64,000 bases of DNA from Kribbibacterium absianum (GTDB lineage Bacteria; Actinomycetota; Coriobacteriia; Coriobacteriales; Atopobiaceae): NCBI RefSeq assembly GCF_030067705.1, contig NZ_JASJEX010000001.1:124001-188000 (forward strand), written 5' to 3'. The notes beneath the pieces are model-generated. The model saw only the letters and a program-made list of their open reading frames with translations, did not search any database and was not told the origin of the DNA. The stretch's first letter is position 1. Each line of letters begins with the position of its first letter. The translations under genes were made by a program, and so were the position numbers. Below, one piece after another: positions 1 to 8,924 of this stretch.

Positions 1-243
1 GAGCTGGCTCGGATGACCGACTACCTCAACAGCGCGGTGGAGATGCTCGAGCCCATCCGCGAGTTCGCCGGATCTGCGGATCCCACGTTCCATCCCATCG
101 GAGACCTCGTCAACGTGATGCGCCCGGACCAGGTGCGCGAGAGCCTCGACCTCGAGGAGGCGCTGTACAACGCGGCGTCAACGCAGGGGCGCTACTTCCG
201 CGTGCCGGCGATCCTCCCTGGCACCGCTGAAGGGGGTATGTGA
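1..243 (+). CDS. gatC: GatC, aspartyl/glutamyl-tRNA amidotransferase subunit C (5' end outside window)
   Basis: The reading frame is open from base 1 and encodes the C-terminal 80 residues of GatC, the small subunit that holds GatA and GatB together in the tRNA-dependent amidotransferase (Glu-tRNA-Gln or Asp-tRNA-Asn to amidated forms). Family features visible are the run HPIGDLVNVMRPDQV, then SLDLEEALYNA, then the C-terminal YFRVPAIL. The family is about 95-100 residues, so roughly 15-20 N-terminal residues lie upstream; the Met at base 13 is probably internal. The stop overlaps the gatA start (TGATG), so translation is probably coupled. Confidence 0.9.
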   Translation, partial: ELARMTDYLNSAVEMLEPIREFAGSADPTFHPIGDLVNVMRPDQVRESLDLEEALYNAASTQGRYFRVPAILPGTAEGGM

Positions 244-1739
244 TGCCCAACATCGACCAGCTCTCCGCGCGCGCCATCGCCGACGGCGTCCGCAACGGCG
301 TCTGGAGCGCCACCGAGGTCGCCCAGGCCCAGCTGGACGCGACCGTCGCCCGCGACCAGGGCGTGAACGCGTTTCTCGAGATCACCTACGACCTCGCGCT
401 CAAGACGGCCGCCGAGACGGACCGCCTCCGGGCGGCCGGCGCCAAGCTCGGGCCTTTGGCGGGCGTGCCGGTGGCCTTCAAGGACAACCTCAACATGGTT
501 GGCAGCCACACGACCTGTGGCTCACGCATGCTCCAGTACTTCGACTCGCCCTACACGGCCACCTGCGTGCAGCGCCTGATCGACGCCGGCGCGACGCCGC
601 TCGGCAAGACCAACATGGACGAGTTCGCCTTCGGCTCCTCCACAGAGTCCAGCCACTTCGGCCCCACCCACAACCCGTGGGAGACCAACCACGTGCCCGG
701 CGGCTCCTCGGGCGGCTCCGCGGCCGCCGTTGCCGCCGGCGAGGCCACGGTGGCGCTCGGTTCCGACACCGGCGGCTCCATCCGTCAGCCGGCCAGCTTC
801 TGTGGCGTCGTGGGCCTCAAGCCCACCTACGGCGCAGTGAGCCGCTACGGCGTCGTCGCCTTCGGCTCCTCGCTCGACCAGGTGGGCCCGATGGCACGCT
901 CCGTCGAGGACGTCGCCCTCGTGATGAACGCCCTCACCGGGGCCGGCAAGGACCCGCGCGACACCACGAGCCAGGACGTGCCGGTGGACTTCCTCGAGCA
1001 CCTCGAGGACCCCATCGAGGGTCGCCGGGTGGGCGTCGTGCCGGCGATGATGGAAGCCGAGGGCCTCTCGCCCGAGATGCGCCACGCGATGTACGAGGCC
1101 CGGTGCGCCCTTGAGGACCAGGGCGCCGAGCTGGTCGAGGTGGACCTGCCGTCCCTCGCCGCCGCCATCAGCGCCTACTACGTGATCGGCCCCTGCGAGG
1201 CCTTCTCGAACCTGGCGCGCTTCGACGGCGTCCGCTACGGCTACCAGGAGCCGGGCTGCGCGACGCTGGCAGAGCAGACCTCGCTCTCCCGCGCCCACGG
1301 CTTCGGTGCGGAGGCCAAGCGTCGCCAGCTGCTCGGCGCGTACCTGCTCGCCAGCGGCGTGTACGACGAGTACTACATGCCCGCGCTCGAGGCCCGCACG
1401 CTCATCACCGAGGACTACCGCGCGGCCTTCGAGCAGTGCGACGTCCTTCTGATGCCGGTCGTCCCGCGCACCGCCTTCTGGCACGGCGAGATGAGCAACC
1501 CGACGGACATGTACCTCTCGGACCTGTTCACCATCTCGAGCAACATCGCCGGCAACGGCTCCATCTCCGTGCCGCTCGGCCTCGGCCGCGACACCAAGAT
1601 GCCCATCTCGGCGCAGCTCCAGGCGGCGCCGTTCCGTGACCGCACGCTGCTGACCTTTGCGCGCGCCCTCGAGCGCGCCCGCGGGACCGCCGGCTGGGTG
1701 GCCCCCGCGTTCGGCGGAAGGGAGGGGCGCCTTTCATGA
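243..1739 (+). CDS. gatA: GatA, tRNA amidotransferase amidase subunit
   Basis: Amidase-signature enzyme of 498 residues that releases ammonia from glutamine (or asparagine) for GatB. The catalytic Ser-cisSer-Lys triad is intact: Lys80 in VAFKDNLNMVG, Ser155 in GGSSGGS and nucleophile Ser179 in GSDTGGSIRQPASF. I chose ATG at 243, which is preceded by AGGGGG with a 6-nt spacer and overlaps the gatC stop; a GTG at 240 is in frame but too close to that site. Length fits the family (about 480-500). The stop overlaps the gatB start by four bases (ATGA), giving an operon gatC-gatA-gatB. Confidence 0.96.
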   Translation: MPNIDQLSARAIADGVRNGVWSATEVAQAQLDATVARDQGVNAFLEITYDLALKTAAETDRLRAAGAKLGPLAGVPVAFKDNLNMVGSHTTCGSRMLQYFDSPYTATCVQRLIDAGATPLGKTNMDEFAFGSSTESSHFGPTHNPWETNHVPGGSSGGSAAAVAAGEATVALGSDTGGSIRQPASFCGVVGLKPTYGAVSRYGVVAFGSSLDQVGPMARSVEDVALVMNALTGAGKDPRDTTSQDVPVDFLEHLEDPIEGRRVGVVPAMMEAEGLSPEMRHAMYEARCALEDQGAELVEVDLPSLAAAISAYYVIGPCEAFSNLARFDGVRYGYQEPGCATLAEQTSLSRAHGFGAEAKRRQLLGAYLLASGVYDEYYMPALEARTLITEDYRAAFEQCDVLLMPVVPRTAFWHGEMSNPTDMYLSDLFTISSNIAGNGSISVPLGLGRDTKMPISAQLQAAPFRDRTLLTFARALERARGTAGWVAPAFGGREGRLS

Positions 1740-4102
1740 GGTCGCTCACTGAGGTTCTCAAAGACTGGGAGGCCGTGATCGGCCTCGAGGTCCACACCGA
1801 GCTCACGACACTCGAGACCAAGATGTTCTGCGGTTGCCGCCTGTCCCATGGCGACGAGCCCAACCAGGACGTCTGCCCCGTGTGCCTGGGCATGCCCGGT
1901 GCGCTGCCGGTGCCCAACAAGGATGCCATCCGGTCGATCGTGAAGGCGGGTCTCGCCACCAACTGCGAGATCATGGAGCGGTCGATGTTCTACCGCAAGC
2001 ACTATTTCTATCCTGATATGGCCAAGAACTTCCAGACCACCCAGGGCCCCGTGGCGTTCTGCATGCACGGGCACCTCGACCTCGAGGTGACGGGCGAGGG
2101 GGCCGCCGAACGGCCGCGCGACTCCAAGAATGTCACCTGGACGGGCGACGCCTACGAGACGGACATCCGCATCCTCCGCATCCACATGGAGGAGGACGCC
2201 GCCAAGATGGTCCACGTGGGCGGGGAGGAGGGCCGCATCGCGAGCGCGACCGAGTCGCTCATCGACTACAACCGTTGCGGCACACCGCTCATCGAGCTGG
2301 TCACCGAGCCGGACCTCCGCACCCCGGAGGAGGCGCGCCTCTTCATGGAGAAGCTGCGCCGCATCTTCCTGACGCTCGGCATCTCCGACTGCTCGATGGA
2401 GAACGGCTCGATGCGTTGCGACGGCAACGTGTCGCTGCGCAAGCGCGGGAGCAAGGAGCTGGGCACCAAGACCGAGCTCAAGAACATCAACTCCTTCAAG
2501 TCGCTGCACGACGCCCTGGAGTACGAGATCCGTCGCCAGGCCGACGTGCTCGAGGCCGGCGGCACCGTGGCCCAGGAGACGCGCCACTGGGAGCCCTCCA
2601 AGAAGCGCACCGTGGTGATGCGCGTCAAGGAGACCGCGGACGACTATCGCCTGTTCCCGGATCCGGACCTGGCGCCGTTCGACCTTTCCCGCGCGTTCGT
2701 GGACGACTGCCGCGCCGAGATGCCCGAGCTGCCGGACGCCAAACGCGACCGCTACGTGAAGAACCTCGGCATCAAGCGTGCCGACGCCGCTCTGATCGCG
2801 AGCGACCCCGCCACGGCCGAGTACTTCGAGAAGGCCGTCGATGCGGCCGCTACGGAGGCCGGGCCCAAGGCCGCAGCCACCATCGCGAACCTCGTGGTCA
2901 ACGAGCTGGCCGCGCTGGTGAAGAACTTCGACGGCGGCTTTGCCGAGAGCCCCGTGAGCGCCGCGCACCTGGCGACGCTGGCGTCGATGCTTGCCAAGGG
3001 CGAGGTCAGCTCCACGGCCGGTCGCGAGGTGCTCGCCGCCGTGGCCGAGACGGGCAAGGCGCCCGAGGCCATCGTCGAGGAGCGCGGGCTGCGTCAGGTG
3101 ACGGACGACGGGGCGCTCGCGCCGATTGTGGCCGAGGTCATGGCGGCCTGCCCCGACCAGGTGCGCCAGTTCCGCGACGGCAACGCCAAGGTGGTCGGGT
3201 TCCTCGTGGGCCAGTGCATGAAGCGGGCGAAGGGCCAGGGCAACCCCAAGCGGTTCAACGAGCTGCTGGTGGAGGCCATGAGCGCCGAGCCGGCGGAGGC
3301 GAAGAAGCCCGCCGAGCCCAAGGCAGAGCCGAAGACGACCGAGGTCAAGACGGAGCCGAAGACGACCGAGGCCACGGCGCCCGCTCCCGCGAAGAAGGCT
3401 CCGGCCAAGAAGTCGACCGCGAAGAAGCCTGCCGCGAAGGCTGCTCCCGCCAAGGTCGAGGACGCGAAGACGGCGGCCGACGTCAAGGCCGCTAACGCCG
3501 ACAAGGCCGCCGCCGAGACGGTCGAGGCTCCGGCCAAGGAGTCAACGCCGGAGTCGGCCAAGAAGCCCGCGGCTCGCAAGCCCGCCGCCAAGCCCGCCGC
3601 GAAGAAGGCCACCACTCGCGCGGCCGCATCCAAGAAGACCGTCGAGAAGGCGACGTCCACGGCCGTCAAGACGCAGAAGGCGCAAGCGCAGGTCGCCTCT
3701 GCGGCGGCCGAGGTCAAGGCCGCGAAGGATGTCGAGCCCAGCGGCGAGGCCACCGAGGCGTCGGTGAAGACCCCGGCCAAGAAGACCGCGACGCGCAAGG
3801 CCCCTGCCAAGAAGGCCAATGCCGTCGAGGACACCAAGGCGACCGCAGGGGCCAAGAAGACTGCGGCGCCCGCGAAGAAGGCCACGGCGACCAAGACCGC
3901 TGCGCGGAAGGCGCCTGCGAAGAAGACCTCCGCGAGCAAGTCGGCCGGCGCAAAGACCTCGACTGCGAAGGCAACCGCTGCGAAGGCAACCGCTGAGTCG
4001 GCGGGCGCTGACGAGCCGAAGCGCACGCCCGCGCCCGCGAAGAAGGCCGACGCCACGAAAACGGCTCCCAAGACGACCACGACGGCGCGCAAGCGCTCGT
4101 AG
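1736..4102 (+). CDS. gatB: GatB, tRNA amidotransferase subunit B, with a long Lys/Ala/Pro-rich C-terminal tail
   Basis: Residues 1 to about 515 are a normal GatB: the N-terminal EAVIGLEVHTEL, the zinc-type cysteines MFCGCRLSHGDEPNQDVCPVC, YNRCGTPLIELVTEPD, and the YqeY-like tRNA-binding C-terminal domain ending in GNPKRFNELLVEAM. The family normally stops there (about 480-510 residues). Here the frame continues another 270 residues with repeated PAKK, APAKK, KKPAAK and TARK motifs, resembling eukaryotic-type histone H1 or HU/topoisomerase tails of actinobacteria. It is strongly basic and predicted disordered. There is no stop, start or RBS between the two parts, so it is read as one protein. 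The tail may bind RNA or DNA; that is inference. Confidence 0.93.
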   Translation: MRSLTEVLKDWEAVIGLEVHTELTTLETKMFCGCRLSHGDEPNQDVCPVCLGMPGALPVPNKDAIRSIVKAGLATNCEIMERSMFYRKHYFYPDMAKNFQTTQGPVAFCMHGHLDLEVTGEGAAERPRDSKNVTWTGDAYETDIRILRIHMEEDAAKMVHVGGEEGRIASATESLIDYNRCGTPLIELVTEPDLRTPEEARLFMEKLRRIFLTLGISDCSMENGSMRCDGNVSLRKRGSKELGTKTELKNINSFKSLHDALEYEIRRQADVLEAGGTVAQETRHWEPSKKRTVVMRVKETADDYRLFPDPDLAPFDLSRAFVDDCRAEMPELPDAKRDRYVKNLGIKRADAALIASDPATAEYFEKAVDAAATEAGPKAAATIANLVVNELAALVKNFDGGFAESPVSAAHLATLASMLAKGEVSSTAGREVLAAVAETGKAPEAIVEERGLRQVTDDGALAPIVAEVMAACPDQVRQFRDGNAKVVGFLVGQCMKRAKGQGNPKRFNELLVEAMSAEPAEAKKPAEPKAEPKTTEVKTEPKTTEATAPAPAKKAPAKKSTAKKPAAKAAPAKVEDAKTAADVKAANADKAAAETVEAPAKESTPESAKKPAARKPAAKPAAKKATTRAAASKKTVEKATSTAVKTQKAQAQVASAAAEVKAAKDVEPSGEATEASVKTPAKKTATRKAPAKKANAVEDTKATAGAKKTAAPAKKATATKTAARKAPAKKTSASKSAGAKTSTAKATAAKATAESAGADEPKRTPAPAKKADATKTAPKTTTTARKRS

Positions 4103-4119
4103 GAGCCCGATGGTTTGAA

Positions 4120-4158
4120 GAGGCGCCCACCTCGTCCTCGGGGTGGGCGTCTCGTTTT
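4120..4158 (+). terminator. Rho-independent terminator of the gatCAB operon
   Basis: A 12-bp stem (4120-4131 with 4142-4153, one G-U pair) with a 10-nt loop is followed by GTTTT. It starts 17 bases after the gatB stop. Confidence 0.85.
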
Positions 4159-4700
4159 GACCGGTGTCGCAACGTGCCGAGGGGGTCCCGGCCTTGCGCG
4201 GTGCGAGACCTGCGGCTGTTTGGCTCGTCGTGCGCCGTTCGTCTCGGCGACGTGCCCCGAATCGACGTTCTCGCGCCGATGGGTCGATAGGGTGCAAACT
4301 GTTCGATCCTTTGCCGCGTGGGGCTGCTCTTACGGCTCGGAATGCCCCTCTGTGCCCGTTCCTCGCCGATACGGGGTAAACCATTGAGCTCGTTGCCCCG
4401 TTTGGGGCATCTCGCGCGAAACCTCCGATTCGGGGCACCCCCCGCGCTCCCGTTGCCTGGCCTGCGAGCCGCGCGCTCGCGTGAAGCCCTCGGTTCAAGG
4501 CGCGCCCGGCGTCAAGCCTCTCAGCTGTGCGGGTTTTGTGGGCTCTTTGGCGCGGGGTCGCGGGCCCCGATGGGCAGCGGGTTGCTGTTCGGGCTTCCAT
4601 GCTGGTCGGTGACAGAACCTGCGGCCCGGTGACAGCTTTTGTCGGATTGATGGGACGCGTCGGGCAGACCCTGTGACGGCTTCTTTGGCAGGGTCGTCCC
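4159..4700. other. Intergenic region, no convincing gene
   Basis: About 540 bases with several short GC-rich inverted stretches (for example GCCCCGTTTGGGGC at 4395-4408). No ORF here has family similarity or a good RBS that I can recognise, and I see no tRNA fold. It contains one copy of a 77-bp repeat listed separately. The promoter of the next gene should lie near its 3' end, but no clear -35/-10 pair stands out. Confidence 0.5.
4365..4441 (+). repeat. 77-bp repeat, copy A (left of the lone nuclease gene)
   Basis: Matches 5867-5943 in the same orientation over exactly 77 bases without gaps; I count 53 identical positions, with both ends best conserved (GCCGAT.CGGGGT at the left and GATTCGGGGC.CCCC at the right). 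The two copies bracket the gene at 4701-5750. Confidence 0.6.
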
Positions 4701-5750
4701 ATGGATATGGTGATCTCACACGAAACAGCATTGCAGGCGGTCCGTCGTGGCGCGGTCGTTGGGGCGGAGGCGCCGTGCCCTGCGCTGCCGGAGAAGATTG
4801 GCGTTGAGGCGCTCCGGAGGGCGCGTCGCGCGCTCATCGAGGCCGGCCTTCTCGACCATGGTCAGACGATGCACGTGCTCCTCATGCCCGGTCAGAACCG
4901 CTCCCGGTGCCGCGGGGTCCAGACCCATCGCTGGACCGCTGACCGCCCGTTGCCCCTGAGAGAGCTTGGATGGGTGGGGCAGCCCGGCTCGGAGGGTGCC
5001 GTCCACCTGTTCATCGTTGACCCGAGGTTGCTCTTCGTTGAGATGGCGGCGTGCCTGTCCGATGTGAGCGCCATCCTCCTGGGATGGGAGCTTTGCGGCC
5101 GCTATGGCAAGGTGCTCCCAAACGACCCACGCGTGGGGCTGCGAGGGCGCGGGTTCGCCGCGCGCGATCCGCTCGTCACGCGCAAGGACCTCGAGTTGTT
5201 CTTGGCCTCGTTCCCGTCTGGCTTGGCCGGGGCCCGACGCGCACGACGCGCCGTGCGGTTCGTACAGGACCGCGCCCGTTCCCCGATGGAGGCCGCCGTG
5301 GCGCTCCTTCTGCTCGCGCCCGCTCGCATGGGCGGGTTCGGTCTGCCAGCCCCCTTGGTGAACGTCAGAATCCCCCTGAGGCCAAGGGCCGGCGCCCTCA
5401 CGCGGGAGCCCTTCTTCGAGGTCGATCTCTGCTGGCTCGAGCGTCGCGTCGTGGTGGAGTACAACGGGTTCGATTTCCACGACGGGGATCCGTCCAAGAG
5501 GGCCGCGGCTCGCGACGCCTTGCGGCGCAACGAGCTCCAGCAGCGCGGTGTCCGTGTGATTCAGCTCACGGGCACGGACGTTATGGATCCCGTGCGGTTC
5601 GAGCTCCACGCCCAGAACATCGCGCAGGCCCTGGGATGGCGGTTGCGCCTGGAGGCCAAGGGCTGGGCCGAGAGGTTCCGGGAGCTCCATGCGGCCGTCA
5701 TGGGCCTTGAATACGTGCCGCCGCTGGACTGCGACGACGCGATCATGTGA
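4701..5750 (+). CDS. Hypothetical protein with a C-terminal Vsr/DUF559-like nuclease fold
   Basis: A 349-residue protein. Residues 1-235 match no family I recognise; they are arginine-rich, lack membrane segments and include LGWVGQPGSEGAVHLFIVDP. Residues about 240-315 read EVDLCWLERRVVVEYNG followed by FHDGDPSKRAAARDALRRNEL and GVRVIQLTGTDV, the E/D...E.xG...D..R...L...G..V pattern of PD-(D/E)XK endonuclease-like (Vsr, DUF559) domains. Gut Coriobacteriia often carry such lone proteins; whether they cut DNA is unknown. Start is ATG 4701 with a weak AGGG upstream; ATG 4707 is an alternative. It stands alone, flanked by the 77-bp repeat copies. Confidence 0.7.
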   Translation: MDMVISHETALQAVRRGAVVGAEAPCPALPEKIGVEALRRARRALIEAGLLDHGQTMHVLLMPGQNRSRCRGVQTHRWTADRPLPLRELGWVGQPGSEGAVHLFIVDPRLLFVEMAACLSDVSAILLGWELCGRYGKVLPNDPRVGLRGRGFAARDPLVTRKDLELFLASFPSGLAGARRARRAVRFVQDRARSPMEAAVALLLLAPARMGGFGLPAPLVNVRIPLRPRAGALTREPFFEVDLCWLERRVVVEYNGFDFHDGDPSKRAAARDALRRNELQQRGVRVIQLTGTDVMDPVRFELHAQNIAQALGWRLRLEAKGWAERFRELHAAVMGLEYVPPLDCDDAIM

Positions 5751-5866
5751 GGCGTGCCCCGGATCGGCCTCTTCGCGCGGGCCTCCAAGAAGTGGGTAAA
5801 CCATCGCACCTTTTGCCTCGGACGCGCTCTTTTGCGGCAGCCGGTGCGGAAGTTTGCCGTGTAGGC

Positions 5867-5943
5867 GCCGATGCGGGGTCAACAGTTGCGCGATGTGCCC
5901 CGCATACGCCGCTACGCGCCAAGCTGCTGATTCGGGGCGCCCC
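5867..5943 (+). repeat. 77-bp repeat, copy B (right of the lone nuclease gene)
   Basis: Second copy of the repeat at 4365-4441, same orientation and same length. It overlaps the 3' end of the convergent yerC-like gene, so the last ten or so codons of that gene, including its stop, lie in repeat sequence. Confidence 0.6.
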
Positions 5944-6253
5944 GATCGTCGTCCTCGAGGTCCAGCGCCTTCACCACGGGCGCATAGCCGCCCTGGCCGG
6001 ACGCGAGCGTCCGCGACACACGGCTCACCGTTGTGGAGGAGGCCCCGGTGGCCTGTTGCACCTGGGTGTACGTCCGGCCTGCGGACAAGAGCCGAGCGAC
6101 GCGCAGCCGGCGGGCCATCTCCGTCACCTCGCGGGGTGTGCAAAGGTCGCTCAGCAAAGCGATGGCCTCTTGGCGCGTGTTCACGACCGCCATTGCTGCC
6201 GCGAGGAGCTTGAGGTCGGAATCGAGCGCTGAGCCTACGTCCGGTTTGTCCAT
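5912..6253 (-). CDS. YerC/YecD-family TrpR-like DNA-binding protein
   Basis: A 113-residue protein of the TrpR superfamily. Residues 27-90 hold the typical TRQEAIALLSDLCTPREVTEMARRL helix followed by the helix-turn-helix YTQVQQATGASSTTVSRVSRTL. YerC/YecD proteins are small transcriptional regulators, of which few targets are known. Its start ATG (6253) faces the membrane-protein gene at 6443, leaving a 189-base divergent intergenic region with an AT-rich patch at 6280-6325. The C-terminal DDDRGAPNQQLGA falls in repeat copy B and is probably not conserved. Confidence 0.85.
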   Translation of the reverse strand: MDKPDVGSALDSDLKLLAAAMAVVNTRQEAIALLSDLCTPREVTEMARRLRVARLLSAGRTYTQVQQATGASSTTVSRVSRTLASGQGGYAPVVKALDLEDDDRGAPNQQLGA

Positions 6254-6442
6254 AGATAACCGCCCGTTTCGTGGTTTTGGCTTACTTTAAATCAACAAGG
6301 CTGTTGAATATTCGAGAAACCATAGACGGACGGAATCGGTCCTTTGTCGGGGCGCGAGCGCCCTCGCGTTCCCGCGCACGGCTGGGTACGAGAAATGAGA
6401 ACATCGCACCACCGGCAGGCTGACCGACAAAGGGGGGACGCC

Positions 6443-6805
6443 ATGGCGTTCTTGGGAGAGTGGCTCGTCACGTTCGTCGCGACCATATGCGCGGTGAACC
6501 TCGTGCCCGGCATCGTGTCCGTGGGCGGCTGGGTGGGCCCTTTGGCCTGCGCCCTGGTGCTGTCGCTCATCAACATGTCCATCAAGCCCATCCTTCAGGC
6601 CATCGGGCTTCCGCTCAGCGTGTTGACGCTCGGGCTCTTCTACCTGATCGTGAACGCGCTTTTGCTGGAGCTCTCCAGCTGGCTCTCGTTCACGGTGCTC
6701 GGCGTCGGCATCTTCATCCAGAGCTTCTGGTCCGCGTTCCTCGGCGCGATCATCATCTCGCTCGTGAGCACGATCATCTCGGCCATCACCGGCCTGGGCA
6801 AGTAG
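6443..6805 (+). CDS. Phage holin family 4 / YvlD-like membrane protein
   Basis: A 120-residue integral membrane protein with four hydrophobic segments (about residues 4-25, 28-48, 55-80 and 88-117). The pattern NLVPGIVSVGGWVGPLACALVLSLINMSIKPIL matches PF04020 (YvlD-like, nicknamed phage holin 4_2), common in chromosomes of Gram-positive bacteria and not evidence of a prophage. ATG 6443 is preceded by AGGGGGG at 6431-6437. The stop is one base from the GTG start of the nuclease gene at 6807, so the two may be cotranscribed. Confidence 0.85.
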   Translation: MAFLGEWLVTFVATICAVNLVPGIVSVGGWVGPLACALVLSLINMSIKPILQAIGLPLSVLTLGLFYLIVNALLLELSSWLSFTVLGVGIFIQSFWSAFLGAIIISLVSTIISAITGLGK

Positions 6806-6806
6806 A

Positions 6807-8924
6807 GTGCCCGAATCGGAACCACAGGCCCTCTCCTGGCGCGCCCGTGGGCTCGCGCGGCTTTTTGTGCGCTGTGCCGAGGAGGTGCTGCGACTCAAGG
6901 AGCTGGGCGGTGACTGGCCGTTGGACGACCCTGCCGCGCCCCGGAGCGGCGTCGGCTTGGCACGTTGTGCGGCGTCCTGCGACTGGTCGTGGTGGCCCCC
7001 GACGGGGCTCGTGGACTTCCTGCTGAGCCCGCTCAGTGGGTTGCAGCCCGGTGTGGCTTGGCGCCTCGACGCGCAGTGGCGGGGCGATCGCTCGCTGTCG
7101 CCCAAGCGTGTGTTGGCTCGGCTCGGCTCGGTGGCCCGTGCCGAGGGGAACCCCTCGCTCGCGACCGCCGTCGCGTGTCTCGAGAAGGGGCGCATCGGAG
7201 CGGCGGCCGGCAGGCTGCTCGAGACGGTCGAGGACCCCGAGGCTCGCGCGGCCCTGGAGGCGGTCGCGCAGGTGGCCACCGAGCTTGCTGCGGACCACGT
7301 CACCGTGAGGACCGTGGGCGCGGAGGGCCTGGCCTCGGCGTTCCAGGCGGCGCTGGACGCATGGCCGGTACGGTATGCGGACGCTCCGGTGCTTGCGGCC
7401 GGGACGCCGGCTGTTGAGGCAACGACCTCGCCGCTGCCTGCGTCATTCCTGGTGACCCCTTCTCCGGGCACGGAGGCTTGGACGCTGTCGGCGTCGCAGA
7501 TCGAGTCGTACCTCGAGTGCCCGGGGAAATGGTTCGCGCTCCGCCGTCTCAAGGTTGGCGGCATTGACGCGGACGTCACGCCCCTGCAGGTGGGCACGTT
7601 CTCGCACCGCGTCCTGGAGCTGTGGGGCCAGGGGCTGTGGGGCGATAGCGACGCGGTGGCCAGTGTGCTCGAGACGGACGGCGGGGCCGTTCCGGAGCCG
7701 TTGGGGTCGTTGCCGCTGGACGAATGCGGTCGCGCGGCGTCCCGGGCATGGCTCGGCCGTTGCTGGGACGCGCACCTGGCCCATCAGGTGCTGTCCTGCC
7801 GCAGGGTCCAAGACCAGGCGCTGACCCCGCACACGGTCGGCGAGCTGGAGCGGCTGCTCGGGTCGGTGGGTCCGGACATCGACCGCGCGGCGGCCTTCGT
7901 CGCATCGTTTTGCGAGGTCTCGCCCTCGGGTTTCGAGGTGCGCTTCGGCCGGGGAGAGCAAGGCTCCACGCCCCACTATGCCGGCGTGCCGGTCGTGGGG
8001 TCCGCGGACCTGCTCTTGCGGGACGCCGACGGGCGCATCCTCGTGGTGGACTACAAGCACCGGAGCGACGTGACCGAGGAGTACGCGGCGTCGGCTGCTG
8101 CCCCGCGCCACATCCAGTCGCTCCTCTATGCGTCCGTGCTGGGTCGAGAGCCATTCTGTGGGGACTCGGCTGCTGCGCTGTTCCTTGGCATCGGGGACCC
8201 GTGCCACGTGGCGGGCACGAGCGCGGACGCCGTGCTCGCGGAGCTGCCGACCGACGAGGCCGTCGAGGGCGTTCCGGACTTCCCCGAGACGTGCGAGAGG
8301 GTCGAGCGCGCGGTCGCCGAGCGCGTGCAAAGCCTCCTGGCGGGCGACGTGGCACCCGACCCGCGTGACGCCGAGGCGTGTCGTTACTGCCCGGCCCTTG
8401 AATGCCCGCGCCGACTGGGCTCGCGGCCGTCCGCGACTGCTGACGACCCCGCGTCGGTGCTGCTGCCGCTGGTGCACGTGATGGCCCAGCCGGCCGACAC
8501 GCGCGCCGGGCTGTACCCGCTCCTGACCGGCCCGCTCTTTGGGCTCTCGGATGCGGACCTGCTCGTGCTCGCGACCGGCACCTGCGAGGAGACCGGGCTC
8601 CCTCAGGCGCGACGCTTGGACCGCGGCGTGCTGGCCGGGGAAGCGGGATTGCCAGCAGGGGCGAATCCAAGCCGGTGCGTGCGCCACGCCCTTGCGGTTC
8701 TCGGGCCCGTGCTGGGACGCACGGCTCCGGCACCTGTGTCCCGGCGCGTCGCGGACGTGCTGGCGCGGTCCACGTGGCTCGGCGGACTGGACGAGGAGGC
8801 CCGCGGGCGCGTCTTGGACGCCCTTGCGGCTCTTGACGCGCACGAAGGGTCCGGCCATGGCGTCGTCACGGCGCCTGCGGCCCTTGCGGCATGGCTTGAG
8901 CGCACGCGCGAGACGCGTCCGTAG
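6807..8924 (+). CDS. AddB-like PD-(D/E)XK nuclease, lacking the N-terminal helicase-like half
   Basis: A 705-residue protein whose C-terminal two thirds look like the nuclease half of AddB. Near residue 230 it has LSASQIESYLECPGKWFAL, then FSHRVLELW, then SADLLLRDADGRILVVDYKH (nuclease Asp and Asp-x-Lys at about 400-418), and CRYCPALECPRRL near 524-536; with the earlier Cys this makes the four-cysteine Fe-S arrangement of AddB nucleases. Full AddB is over 1100 residues and starts with UvrD-like domains; here only about 220 residues precede the nuclease and no Walker box is seen. No addA is found on either side. It could be a shortened but working nuclease, or a remnant. The start is GTG 6807. 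Confidence 0.72.
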   Translation: MPESEPQALSWRARGLARLFVRCAEEVLRLKELGGDWPLDDPAAPRSGVGLARCAASCDWSWWPPTGLVDFLLSPLSGLQPGVAWRLDAQWRGDRSLSPKRVLARLGSVARAEGNPSLATAVACLEKGRIGAAAGRLLETVEDPEARAALEAVAQVATELAADHVTVRTVGAEGLASAFQAALDAWPVRYADAPVLAAGTPAVEATTSPLPASFLVTPSPGTEAWTLSASQIESYLECPGKWFALRRLKVGGIDADVTPLQVGTFSHRVLELWGQGLWGDSDAVASVLETDGGAVPEPLGSLPLDECGRAASRAWLGRCWDAHLAHQVLSCRRVQDQALTPHTVGELERLLGSVGPDIDRAAAFVASFCEVSPSGFEVRFGRGEQGSTPHYAGVPVVGSADLLLRDADGRILVVDYKHRSDVTEEYAASAAAPRHIQSLLYASVLGREPFCGDSAAALFLGIGDPCHVAGTSADAVLAELPTDEAVEGVPDFPETCERVERAVAERVQSLLAGDVAPDPRDAEACRYCPALECPRRLGSRPSATADDPASVLLPLVHVMAQPADTRAGLYPLLTGPLFGLSDADLLVLATGTCEETGLPQARRLDRGVLAGEAGLPAGANPSRCVRHALAVLGPVLGRTAPAPVSRRVADVLARSTWLGGLDEEARGRVLDALAALDAHEGSGHGVVTAPAALAAWLERTRETRP

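Noticed and set aside
3094-4837. Long minus-strand frames opposite the GatB tail
   Set aside because: The repetitive Lys/Ala codons leave all frames open. The plus-strand frame continues directly from GatB, so the tail is coding on the plus strand.
6443-6805. Prophage holin
   Set aside because: Matches the chromosomal YvlD-like family; no phage genes are nearby.
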